Of a stretch of 64,000 nucleotides of DNA, positions 20,301 through 28,377 are shown piece after piece. The position numbers and the translations under genes were made by a program. The notes beneath the pieces were generated by a model that was not told the origin of the DNA, searched no databases, and saw nothing but the letters and a program-made list of their open reading frames with translations. Every line of letters begins with the position of its first letter. Position 1 is the first letter of the stretch. Source of the DNA: an uncultured Pirellulales bacterium (lineage in GTDB: Bacteria > Planctomycetota > Planctomycetia > Pirellulales > Thermoguttaceae); contig CALLPE010000026.1 in the NCBI GenBank assembly GCA_938015445.1, positions 41,213 through 105,212 on the forward strand, in the 5' to 3' direction.

Positions 20301-23300
20301 TGCCTGCACCGTCGGCCCGGCTGGGCCAATCGCCGGAGTCCCGATAACTGAAGTCGGCGATCGGCGTTCCCGCCCTGTCCGACAGTACTAGCCGTTCGCC
20401 AGAGTTGTCTAGTGCGCCGGAGAACTGCCCGGCAACTGCCACGCCGGGATAACGCACCGCCATCGCCGCCGGATCGGCCGCCAGGACGAGATACTGTCCG
20501 GGTTCAAGCCGGGTTAGGCCAGCGGCGGTAAAATCGAAACGAATGCCGCGCTCGAAACGCACATTGGTCAAGTCGATCCACGTGTCGGCGACGTTCAGCA
20601 GCTCGATAAACTCGAAACGCTGCGCAGTCACACCCGGCAAAGCAGCCAGTTCGGCCGCGCTTGGCTCCGGTGGGTTGTAGTTTATTTCGGTAATGACCAG
20701 ATTCGAGGCACTGGCTGGCGTGCCCACGTAAAACCACGCCTCGCTCAAAGCAGACCAATCGCTTCCGCTTAAGGCCCGGGCCTTGATGAGCGTGCTTTGC
20801 GAAAGGGTTATCGGCGTGCCGGTGTATTGGATCGCCGTGGGGCTGAGTGCTCCGCCGGGAAGCCGGGGGTCGGAGCCGTCGAGCGTGTAGTAGATCGTGC
20901 CGGCCGGGGCGGTAAAGCGTATCAAATCGGTCGCCTGCACCTGACCGCCATAGCGCACGGCGCCGTTGACCGTGAAGTCGGGGGCTGCGGTGGCCGGATA
21001 TAGCGGGGCAGCGAGCAACTCGGTCCGGTCCCAACTGTAACGCTTGGCATTGCGGAATTGGTTGAGCACCACGTTGGTGCGATTAGGGAAGAAGGTGTTC
21101 AGCTCGTAATTTACCGCGTCAAGCCACGTATTCTTGCTATACACCAGAAAAGCGGTTATCTGCCCGGTAGCCGGTCCGGATGGGACCCCGGTCATTGTGT
21201 ATTGGAAAGTATTGGAGGTGACGTTGAAGATCGTAAAGCTGCCATTGTACTGCGGCTGATTGGCCCCGGAGATGTAAACCGTATCGCCGTTGACGTACCC
21301 GTGCCCGGATAGCGTCACCGTGGCCGTCGTGCCGCTGTAGGTGATGTTAGAGACGTACTTGGGACTCTTCTTGGAATCGCCCCAGCGGGCCGATTCGGCT
21401 AGCATCGGTCCGGCATCGGGCTGGCTGTAGCCGAGCTGTTCGGCCAGCGCGCGGAAGCGAGCCGCAGCCGCCGTGGGCGTCAACAAGCCGTCGTAGAAGA
21501 AGTACTTCCGCACCCGATCGGCGAATCGCAGCCGGTACTCCGGCTCCATCATCAGTTCTTGATGAACGTACAGGGGTTGGGTGCGGATGAAATTGCCCCA
21601 ACCGATGGGCCACGGCCCGGTGCGGTCCACCAATCCGCGCGACAGCGTGTGCTCGGCGTCGTGCGAGAAGAAGTGGAACCCGTCGCCGCCGTTACGATTG
21701 CACCCGCCGTACCAATTGTTGACCGCCGTGCCGGCGCGGGTGATTGGGGCATCGCCGTCGCCCGTGTAGAAGATGACGATCATGTAGTCGATGAGGCTAT
21801 CGACATTCAACAGAACCGGCAGGTTGGGGTTGCGACTTCCGTCAGGGTTCAGCCCCTGTATTTCCCAATAGAAAGGTCCCGGTCCGCTGTAAGGCAGGGC
21901 AATGCCTACATCACGCACCAACTGGAAGGAGCTATTGAACGAAGCGTGGCTGCCCTGGGCGTAGAACAGCTCGAACTCCGCGCTGCCCACGTTTTCAAAG
22001 TACACCACGCGCACCTGGTAGGTGCCGGCCTCGGGCAGATTGAACACTTTCAGGGCGTTCACGGCTGAGCTGCGCGTGCCGTCGAGCGATAGCGTATCGC
22101 TGTACACTCCCCTGGTCAGCGTCAGCCGGAAGCCGTCGTTGCAGTTTGCCCCGAAGGTCCACTGACCGGCGGCGGGGATCTCGATCAGACCCACGGCTTC
22201 GACCACGAAGTTGTTGTCGTCCGATGTGGTATCGCCCGGAAAGGCGGCGTTGAAGCCAAAGTTTCCCCCCGAACCACTCGCACCGGTGTTATCGAGAAAA
22301 TTAAGCGCACTTGCGAACACTGTAGCAGCGCCGGTGCGCTTGGAAGGATCGGCGATCACCGAATCGGCCGTTGCTAGGTCGGTTACCGGTATGTTGGCGG
22401 TGTAAGTAGTGACGCGGAAGCCGCTGGTGGTCACATCGCCCACCATTCGGAAAGCCTGCGCGTTGAAGCTGGCGTACCGCCCTTTGGCTGCGAATAGTTC
22501 TAACCCCGCTGCGCCGGTGTACTCGAAGAATACCAGCCGCAGGCGGTATGGACCCGCCGCGGGGATGTTGAAGGTGGCCAAGGTGTCGCCGCCAGTGGTG
22601 CGGGCGTTGGGATATGAACTGGTGAAGGTGTTCGTGCCGTCGCTCAGTTGCAGCAGGAAACCGTCGTTGCAGTTGACCCCGAAGGTCCACTCGCCGGCCA
22701 TGGGAATGTAGATCGTCCCCAGCACCTCCACCACGAAGTTGTCGGCGTCGCTGGCGGTTATTCCCGGGAAAGCGGCATTGTTGCTGACGAACCGGCCGTC
22801 GCCCCCGTTGTTGGTGAAGTTCACCCGATCGTAGTAATTGGTCGTGACCGCGCTCCACTTCGACTGGTCGGCCAGCACAGCCAAGGCGGTCGTCAGGTTG
22901 GGCACCGCAACATTGGCCTGGTAAGTAGTGACGCGAAAACCGGTCTTGGTCAACTGCCACCAGGTATCCAGCGTTCCGTCGGTAGCCTCGATTCCGCCGC
23001 CGGAGTGTTTGATAATGTCGTAGTCTTCTTTGTCGCCGCCCAAGTAAGTAGCCGCAAAAGAGGCCTCTGGACGCTCCTCGCTCTGATACAGTCCCCAATA
23101 CTGTCCGTTGATGTACAGGTGATAGAACCGGCTATGGGTCTGTACCTGCCCCATAGCCAGGCCCAGATCGCGGGAAAAGACCTCCCGCACCTCGGCGTTT
23201 TGGCGGCTGTTGCCGAAGGCCCAGGAGTAATTCTGGCTGCAACGCAGGTCCAGATGGTCGAACTCTTTGGCCCCTTCGTCCCCGAAAAGCGGATACTGTA

Positions 23301-26300
23301 ACTTCGCCGCTCCGTATTGGTCGCGGAAAAACAGGCGGAACGCATGTTTGGGGTTGGTTCCGGTAACGCTGAAACCGCCGCGGATCCGCAATCCGGCGTC
23401 GACTTGGAATCCCTTGCTCCCGTCAGGGTTGATCAACTCCACCGAAACCGGGCGTTCCCACGCCGGCCCCGACCCGCTGGCGTTGACGTAAATACCCGTG
23501 CTGGGATCGAACAGGTTCGGCAGCTCGGTCACGAGGGATATGGTGGGGATGGAGGTCAGGGCGTCCTTCAATCGCGGTCCCCACACCGGATGTTCCAACA
23601 CTTTGGGGTCCATTCCGTAATCGAGCACCTGGCCCGGTACGCTGCTCAGCCACGGGGCCCAGTTGCCCGGCCAGTTGCTTATCTTCACGTCGTCCAGCAG
23701 CAGTTCCACCCAGTCGTCGGCGCCAGAGGCGGCATTGCGGTAGACCCCCACGGCGATGGAATGAGCTCCCGGAGCCAGCTTGGCGCTGAGTCCGCACATG
23801 TGCCATCCGAACACGTCGATCTGGTTGTCGTTGTCGCCGTTGGCCGAAAGCACCGTGGTGTTGACATCCAGCCCGTAACGCACCCCGTCGATGGTAACGA
23901 TTACCTGCGAAGTTTCGGTGCTCGAGAAACCCGGCCCTTGCGTCATCCGAAACCAGAAAGATATGCCGTAATTTAAGCTCCGGCCCACGGTGAAGGTGGA
24001 GGTGAACGCTGCGGCGGTGGGCACTGCGCTGGGACCGGTTAGGTACAATCGCAGCCCGCCGCCGGTGCGTCCATAGGCTGCTCCCCACTCGCCGCTGGTT
24101 GTCGCCGGACTGCTGGTACCGAAGGCATTGGGGGTAAACGTGAACCCTTGAGCCGAAGTATCGAAGCGGGCGTTGATGATATCTGGTTCGCCCACATGGG
24201 GCGGGGCGTTGTCGGCCGATTGCCGCACCACATCGTCCAGGAAGATATACGTTTGGGTGTCCACGTCGCTGGGTGTCCAGCCGGGCTTGAACGCCGCCGC
24301 ACGCACGGTAGTCGTGCGGTCGATGAGAATCGGGCCGGTGTACGTATAGCACGCTGCTTGAGTCAGCCGCGCGGTGATTGTACCTGTGGCCGGGCTGGCA
24401 GGCATGCCGGAAACCTGGAACTGGAAGGTGTTGGCCGTGGCGCTGGTGATGACGAACACGCCGTTATATTCCGGCTGGTCGGCCCCAACGATCTGCACCG
24501 AGTTGCCCGCCACGAACCCGTGATTGAGCACCATGGCCGTGGCGGTGCTGCCGCTGCGCGTGAGGCTAGCGACCGTCTTGGCCACACCTGCGGCGGTGGG
24601 CGTGCTGCCGTCGAGCGTGTAACGAATTTCGGCGCCCGGTGTCGCCGTGGTGATGACCAGCCATTGCGGCGTATCATAGAATCCCCGGTCGATGCTGAAC
24701 TTGGTGTCGGCCACTACGCCCAAGGCGGCCGAAGTGTTTGGCGCTGCGGGGGTAGGTTTGACGAAGTATGTCGGCCGGCTCACGTCCGGCCGCCAGCCGA
24801 TAGCCAGCAGTTCTGGCATTAGGAAGAAATCGCTGTCGTCGGCCGAGCGGTTCATGCCGTGTACGGCCAGCACGTTCATCCCCGGCTGAAGCAGATGTTT
24901 ATAGGCGGTAATGTCGAACCATACTCCGTGGCGGGCCAGTCCAGTGGGATGATCGCTGCCGGCCGTCGAGTCGAAGCGGGGCGACGTGGGGACGTTATCG
25001 CTGCGGGCAACCTCCACGCCGTTCAAGTACGCCACGAACCCGTCGTCGTACTTCATGTTGAGGATCAAGGAGTCGAACAACGTGGGGTCTTCCACCGTAA
25101 AGCTGCGCCGCAAATACACCGAACTGGCGCGGCCCTTCATCGCCTCTTGCAGGCTCACGCCGATGAGGTTCTCGAACCCCAGCGTCATCAAGCCGCCGTT
25201 ATAGTAGTCGCCCACTAGTTTGAAACTGCTGTCCCACACGCTCTTTGCGCCGTAAGCAGCCGAAAGCTCCAATCCAGCCGCGCCACTGCTCTCGAAATAG
25301 TACAGCTCGAACTCATAATCGCCGGCCGCCAGCGTGGCTACGCCCAGCGAGTCGGCTGCGGTGCGCATCCCACTGAACTGTAAAGTGTCTCCGGCGATGG
25401 TCGTTCCCGTGCCGTAAGCGGCCACAAAGGTTGCCCCGCGGATTCTCAGCCGGAACCCCTCGTCGCTGTTGACGTGAAAGGTCCACGAGCCGCTAGTGGG
25501 GATGCGGATGGCACCGCTGACTTTGACGGCGAAGTGGTTGTCGTCGGCCGAAGTATCGGCGGGAAAAGCTGCGTTATTGGTGAATCTTCCCGGCGCAGCG
25601 TTCTGCGGATCGATGAAATTGACCACCGTGGCGGCTACGGTCGTTCCCGCGCCGCCTTGCAACAACTCGACCGCCTGGTCGATGCTCGTCAATGGCGTAG
25701 CGGACGATACCCGCTGCACGGCCAAAAAGGCCCGGTCGGGCAGGCCTAACTCGTACTCGACGATATACGGACGATACACACCGGTCTGTGCGCCCTCGCC
25801 GCTGCGGTCGTCGCTCCAGAAACCGCTGGAGCGGGACAGGAATACACCGTCTTGGCCGGGCGAGGCGTCGTCCGGCTGACCGCTATTCCAGCGCTGGAAC
25901 ACAAACGGTTCCCCGGTCACCCAAACGAAGCCCGCGCCGCGCTGCGTGCTGGTCGGCGGAGTGCCGGCCGGTGGCAACGGCCATGAGCTGGTGTTGCCGT
26001 ACTCTTGTGCGCCCAGGGCGGCAAAGGTATCGCTGTCGGTCAGTCCGATCCACGGGTCATTGCTCAGGCCGCCGCAGATGCTTTGGATAAAAAGATTCTC
26101 GGCAAGGCTCGAAATCGTGACCAAATGTCCGGCCACACCGGCGCGAACTCGGCTCAGGGCGTCGCTGTGAGCATCGATCCAAGTGCGCGGGATGTTTACG
26201 ACTTCATACAGGTTCCATGTGCCACCGGGCCCGTATGGGCCGTAGAACAAGCCACTTCCCGACTCAGGCACAGCCACTACAACCTCATATCCCACCCCCA

Positions 26301-27003
26301 GAGGCCCGGCCAGCGGCCAGGCGGCGTCGGAGTAGCTTGGGCTGATCCACGCGGAACCCAGACTGTCGTCGGTGGGCACTAATAGTTTGGCGGAGTCGCC
26401 CAGCTCGATCAGCCGCGCGCCGGTGTCCAGGTAAGTCAAGCCGTAAGAAATATCTCCCAGTTGCTGGGGGTAGACCGGTGCGTACTCGTGCTGAACATAA
26501 ATAGTACCGGATGACGGGTCGCGCCACGTCGTTGCCAGGTACTCGCCGCTTTTTTCCAGCTTGAAATTGGTATGCCAATAACCGGCAGGGTCTTGCACGT
26601 AACCTTCTGGATAATCTTCGCCCTTGCCAGAGGCGAAAACCACAACATACGAGCGGGGCGCAAGGGTGATATCGGGGAATCGCCACTTGGCGAGGTTTCG
26701 AGCGTTATCCGTCAGATAATAATCGCGCAGTAGCAGCGGCTCGTCAGTGGCGTTGTACAGCTCGATCCAGTCAGAGTTCTTTCCGTAGCCGTCGACAAGC
26801 CCCGCGTTGTTGTCGGCAACGAATTCGCTGATCAGCAGATTGCCCGACAACAAACAGCGGTTCTCCAGGGCCTCGAAGAGCAAGCGGCTCCGCTGCCCGG
26901 TGGGCCGGGCAGCACTTGTGTGCACCGTTTTACCACCGTCATGGCCACGCCGTTTTCCCCACTGCATCAAATGCGCAAATTTTGTTTTCCGCCGCCTGCG
27001 CAC
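17350..27003 (-). CDS. Giant secreted CotH / lamin-tail / PA14 / C-type lectin / dockerin protein
   Basis: 3217 residues from GTG 27003, which has GGAGG eight bases upstream; ATG 27075 is the longer alternative. Approximate residues from the GTG: LFEALENRCLLSG export motif 42-54; lamin-tail domain (LTD) 54-175; C-type-lectin-like 258-415; PA14-like 420-608; beta-sandwich 613-760; chitobiase/HEX C-terminal domain 765-927, interrupted by a module at 805-880; jelly-roll-like insert 928-1112; CotH part one 1118-1358; two PA14-like repeats 1359-1700; CotH part two 1700-2003, interrupted at 1880-1955; second chitobiase C-terminal domain 2003-2090; LTDs 2093-2238, 2267-2562 (interrupted at 2338-2487) and 2563-2742; planctomycete module ending in a dockerin-like DFNRDRRVTLAD near 2935. 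A 250-residue low-complexity tail follows. CotH proteins are kinase-like, but activity here is unproven. A likely role is cell-surface scaffold or adhesin. Confidence 0.88.
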   Translation of the reverse strand: MRRRRKTKFAHLMQWGKRRGHDGGKTVHTSAARPTGQRSRLLFEALENRCLLSGNLLISEFVADNNAGLVDGYGKNSDWIELYNATDEPLLLRDYYLTDNARNLAKWRFPDITLAPRSYVVVFASGKGEDYPEGYVQDPAGYWHTNFKLEKSGEYLATTWRDPSSGTIYVQHEYAPVYPQQLGDISYGLTYLDTGARLIELGDSAKLLVPTDDSLGSAWISPSYSDAAWPLAGPLGVGYEVVVAVPESGSGLFYGPYGPGGTWNLYEVVNIPRTWIDAHSDALSRVRAGVAGHLVTISSLAENLFIQSICGGLSNDPWIGLTDSDTFAALGAQEYGNTSSWPLPPAGTPPTSTQRGAGFVWVTGEPFVFQRWNSGQPDDASPGQDGVFLSRSSGFWSDDRSGEGAQTGVYRPYIVEYELGLPDRAFLAVQRVSSATPLTSIDQAVELLQGGAGTTVAATVVNFIDPQNAAPGRFTNNAAFPADTSADDNHFAVKVSGAIRIPTSGSWTFHVNSDEGFRLRIRGATFVAAYGTGTTIAGDTLQFSGMRTAADSLGVATLAAGDYEFELYYFESSGAAGLELSAAYGAKSVWDSSFKLVGDYYNGGLMTLGFENLIGVSLQEAMKGRASSVYLRRSFTVEDPTLFDSLILNMKYDDGFVAYLNGVEVARSDNVPTSPRFDSTAGSDHPTGLARHGVWFDITAYKHLLQPGMNVLAVHGMNRSADDSDFFLMPELLAIGWRPDVSRPTYFVKPTPAAPNTSAALGVVADTKFSIDRGFYDTPQWLVITTATPGAEIRYTLDGSTPTAAGVAKTVASLTRSGSTATAMVLNHGFVAGNSVQIVGADQPEYNGVFVITSATANTFQFQVSGMPASPATGTITARLTQAACYTYTGPILIDRTTTVRAAAFKPGWTPSDVDTQTYIFLDDVVRQSADNAPPHVGEPDIINARFDTSAQGFTFTPNAFGTSSPATTSGEWGAAYGRTGGGLRLYLTGPSAVPTAAAFTSTFTVGRSLNYGISFWFRMTQGPGFSSTETSQVIVTIDGVRYGLDVNTTVLSANGDNDNQIDVFGWHMCGLSAKLAPGAHSIAVGVYRNAASGADDWVELLLDDVKISNWPGNWAPWLSSVPGQVLDYGMDPKVLEHPVWGPRLKDALTSIPTISLVTELPNLFDPSTGIYVNASGSGPAWERPVSVELINPDGSKGFQVDAGLRIRGGFSVTGTNPKHAFRLFFRDQYGAAKLQYPLFGDEGAKEFDHLDLRCSQNYSWAFGNSRQNAEVREVFSRDLGLAMGQVQTHSRFYHLYINGQYWGLYQSEERPEASFAATYLGGDKEDYDIIKHSGGGIEATDGTLDTWWQLTKTGFRVTTYQANVAVPNLTTALAVLADQSKWSAVTTNYYDRVNFTNNGGDGRFVSNNAAFPGITASDADNFVVEVLGTIYIPMAGEWTFGVNCNDGFLLQLSDGTNTFTSSYPNARTTGGDTLATFNIPAAGPYRLRLVFFEYTGAAGLELFAAKGRYASFNAQAFRMVGDVTTSGFRVTTYTANIPVTDLATADSVIADPSKRTGAATVFASALNFLDNTGASGSGGNFGFNAAFPGDTTSDDNNFVVEAVGLIEIPAAGQWTFGANCNDGFRLTLTRGVYSDTLSLDGTRSSAVNALKVFNLPEAGTYQVRVVYFENVGSAEFELFYAQGSHASFNSSFQLVRDVGIALPYSGPGPFYWEIQGLNPDGSRNPNLPVLLNVDSLIDYMIVIFYTGDGDAPITRAGTAVNNWYGGCNRNGGDGFHFFSHDAEHTLSRGLVDRTGPWPIGWGNFIRTQPLYVHQELMMEPEYRLRFADRVRKYFFYDGLLTPTAAAARFRALAEQLGYSQPDAGPMLAESARWGDSKKSPKYVSNITYSGTTATVTLSGHGYVNGDTVYISGANQPQYNGSFTIFNVTSNTFQYTMTGVPSGPATGQITAFLVYSKNTWLDAVNYELNTFFPNRTNVVLNQFRNAKRYSWDRTELLAAPLYPATAAPDFTVNGAVRYGGQVQATDLIRFTAPAGTIYYTLDGSDPRLPGGALSPTAIQYTGTPITLSQSTLIKARALSGSDWSALSEAWFYVGTPASASNLVITEINYNPPEPSAAELAALPGVTAQRFEFIELLNVADTWIDLTNVRFERGIRFDFTAAGLTRLEPGQYLVLAADPAAMAVRYPGVAVAGQFSGALDNSGERLVLSDRAGTPIADFSYRDSGDWPSRADGAGSTLELRQIGLPYHQAASWRSSHEYLGSPGRAGMDRPLKIYINEVLTHTDPPLWDSIELYNPNDISVDLSGWLLSDSTLDYQKFRIPAGTVLGPGQHVVFDEQQFNITSYSWRTEGAKGRVQTEDNGYTLRLTGDTWRKAPLRYMVTPATVLEFDFLSTLEGQFHGIGLDIDDQADPGYANIFKLYGARSAGITDFADYASSAPEWKHYVIPIGQYYTGLMNWMVLANDADAPPHKAVSLFRNITLHEGAGGEAINFSSFFGLDGARGDQLFLIEPDQSGSPRFFIDNVDFGAARNAESIGRYRDAQGRWHFTALAQPTLGSPNTVGGNAPYVGSVVISEIMYHPGNFADADRLEFIELLNTGTTAVNLTNWRLRGGVDYDFRPGTILPAGGVLIVAGFDPADPLNMVKLANFRSFYGIGPSVQMVGGFKGKPANEGERIRLLRPDEPPNNEPNYYPGLTEDVVDYQPVSPWPVAAAGQGYSLTRVDAGAWGCNFSAWVAAAPSPGTARLLAGAYLLYNNSAFDGRDPAANPLDDNAIAIDKAPLRPENEQAGFRNYSSYSRGINGLIFDLAGLPVQPTLETVGQFFQFKVGNSNSPDTWSTAPGPVEVASRPAAPGSTISRITVLWNDSAIQNQWLQVTVLPGPETGLPQPVVLYFGNLVGDAGDGSTQAVVDHHDENLAWENDSGFRSVAITNLYDFNRDRRVTLADSLIARRNDGAQLVLLSFAVGQGQGITAGPSQPDQLPPQFSQAAFGEAGLLPEEGRLSPEERQLSPVSGELLLIEATQVAPEEAAEEVQPPVALFVAGGEHPPQAVVPLHDIALLALLAEHECPQPLDCITPVPDAASVLASSTTGDADAPAQVAAPLVAAPPEAIGHDAPARLAVAEGWEAFNIPQTVVPRASAIAPAYLQHEPAPRSTLEDSTAARSRPAAHGVVLSETDSALGVWQWLWEFGAVGGNQNSKRNMRRAEVDQSANISLHLQPLV
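17983..18045. repeat. In-frame 21-bp tandem repeat, three copies, in the giant gene's tail
   Basis: Units at 17983, 18004 and 18025, each starting GGGC(G/A)ACAGT, encode related seven-residue segments of the type PEE(G/R)(R/Q)LS. It is the coding counterpart of the intergenic repeats elsewhere in this window. Confidence 0.7.
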
Positions 27004-27311
27004 AGCCGCGTCCTCCGCCAAAGCGCCGTTTACCCGACCCGATGAGGCGCCCGATAAGGTCACCCCGGAGCGCATCCCATGCGCTTATCCTAAGCGATAT
27101 GGGAAAAAATGTCTATTATTATCGGCGGCGCAGGAGGCGATCAGGCAGCACACCCGACCGCTGCGAAACACGCGCCTTCCGAGTCGACAAGCCCAGCGAC
27201 CTTCTCCCGAGCCGAAAGCCCACCCAGTGCCACAATAGCGCTGCTCCGCAGCCCGATCAGGCCAGCAATCGCGTGCCGGCATTGGTCGTTCGCACGGCCC
27301 CCTGGGCTTGC
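27004..27311 (-). promoter_or_regulatory. Leader of the giant gene with a hairpin over AGGA
   Basis: The 300-bp spacer upstream of the giant gene. At 27082-27096 the minus strand can fold CGCTTA-GGA-TAAGCG, placing an AGGA ribosome-site-like sequence at the loop. That AGGA is spaced seven bases from ATG 27080, which opens a six-codon frame ending in TGA that overlaps ATG 27075. The better-supported start of the giant gene is GTG 27003. No other gene is seen here. Confidence 0.4.
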
Positions 27312-28064
27312 CTACTCGCTGGCCCTGCCGGCTGCCGCGCTGGTCGGCGCCTGTTCCGGCTGGCAAACGGCCAAGAGTATCTGACGGACCGCGCCTTCGA
27401 TTCCTTGCCGGGCGGTATTAATCACCAGGTCATACAGCGTCGGGTCGTCGATGTCGTGATGGAAGAACCGCTTTACGAACTCCGCACGGCCGCGATCGGT
27501 TTCTTCCACGTACCGGCGAGCCTCGCTGGCCGAAAGCTCCCTCTGTTGCATCACCCGTTGCACGCGCACTTCCAGCGGAGCAACCAGACGCACAGCCAGC
27601 CCTCTATCGCGGGGCAGAAGAAACTGTGCGCCGCGCCCCACCAGCACGCAGGGTTGGTGCCGCGACACAGCCAGAATTACGCGCATCAGGTACGAGACAT
27701 ACTTTTCGTGCGAGATTATCCGACAATCCATCCACGTACCCAGCACGTCGTACACCCAACTGCTTTCGGTCTCGTCGACCAATTCCAGCATCGTCCGATC
27801 GAGCCGGTAACGCTCGGCTACCCGCTCCAGAAGGTTCTTGTCCCACACTGGCCAGCCGAGCTGCTGACCGACCAACCGGGCGACCTCCGACCCGCCGGCG
27901 CCAGTCTGGCGCGAAATCGCCACATACTTGCACAATTGGGCCGCCGGGAGGCCAGTTCCTTCTTGGCGGACGGCCTGCTGGGCTATCTGTTGACTGAGCG
28001 CCCAGGCTTGCATCTGGCGTTCTGCGGCCGCCACGATCTTCGGGTCTTCGCGGCAAGATTTCAT
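27312..28064 (-). CDS. Cytidylate-kinase-like family protein
   Basis: 250 residues from ATG 28064, with GGAGG seven bases upstream. AISRQTGAGGSEVARLVGQQLGWPVWDKNLL carries the glycine-rich nucleotide-binding loop (TGAGGSEVA) and the following strand typical of the cytidylate-kinase-like family. CVLVGRGAQFLLP and VRLVAPLEVRVQRVMQQR with a DRGRAEFVKRFFHHDIDDP lid-like segment complete the pattern. It is probably a P-loop phosphotransferase, but the family (AAK6/cytidylate-kinase-like) is largely uncharacterised and the substrate is unknown. About 40 N-terminal residues precede the P-loop. It is divergent from the DUF134 gene. Confidence 0.82.
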   Translation of the reverse strand: MKSCREDPKIVAAAERQMQAWALSQQIAQQAVRQEGTGLPAAQLCKYVAISRQTGAGGSEVARLVGQQLGWPVWDKNLLERVAERYRLDRTMLELVDETESSWVYDVLGTWMDCRIISHEKYVSYLMRVILAVSRHQPCVLVGRGAQFLLPRDRGLAVRLVAPLEVRVQRVMQQRELSASEARRYVEETDRGRAEFVKRFFHHDIDDPTLYDLVINTARQGIEGAVRQILLAVCQPEQAPTSAAAGRASE

Positions 28065-28198
28065 GGCCCGCCCTCCCAAAAGAAAAGAGTTGCCGGGGCG
28101 AATTATTGGGCCACCCGTTTCATTATACCAATTCCTGTGAAAAAAATCGCAGAAAATAACCGCCGGACCCCGCTACAATGGCCCATCTGTTATCCGCG

Positions 28199-28263
28199 CC
28201 AACGGCGCTGGCCAAATGCGCTGGCCAACCAGGCTGGCCAACGGCGCTGCCCAACGGTGCTGG
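28199..28263. repeat. Five tandem 13-bp units
   Basis: Units of the form CCAACGGCGCTGG start at 28199, 28212, 28225, 28238 and 28251. They differ from each other at one to four positions. The array lies between the divergent kinase and DUF134 genes. TGGCCA palindromes recur at unit junctions. Confidence 0.85.
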
Positions 28264-28337
28264 CAAAAGGCAGGCCCGGTCCGTGATCAAAAGGCGATGT
28301 CGTCGGCCAGCGACAGACTTTTCTGATGGTTGACGGA

Positions 28338-28357
28338 TTATGAGCATATGCTTATAA
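28338..28357. promoter_or_regulatory. Palindromic operator candidate upstream of DUF134 gene
   Basis: TTATGAGCATATGCTTATAA is a 20-bp inverted repeat with one mismatched pair around the perfect core AGCATATGCT. It ends 20 bp before the ATG of the DUF134 helix-turn-helix gene, which suggests self-regulation by that protein. Function is inferred from symmetry and position only. Confidence 0.6.
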
Positions 28358-28377
28358 TTGGCGCAGAGGTCAATCAA

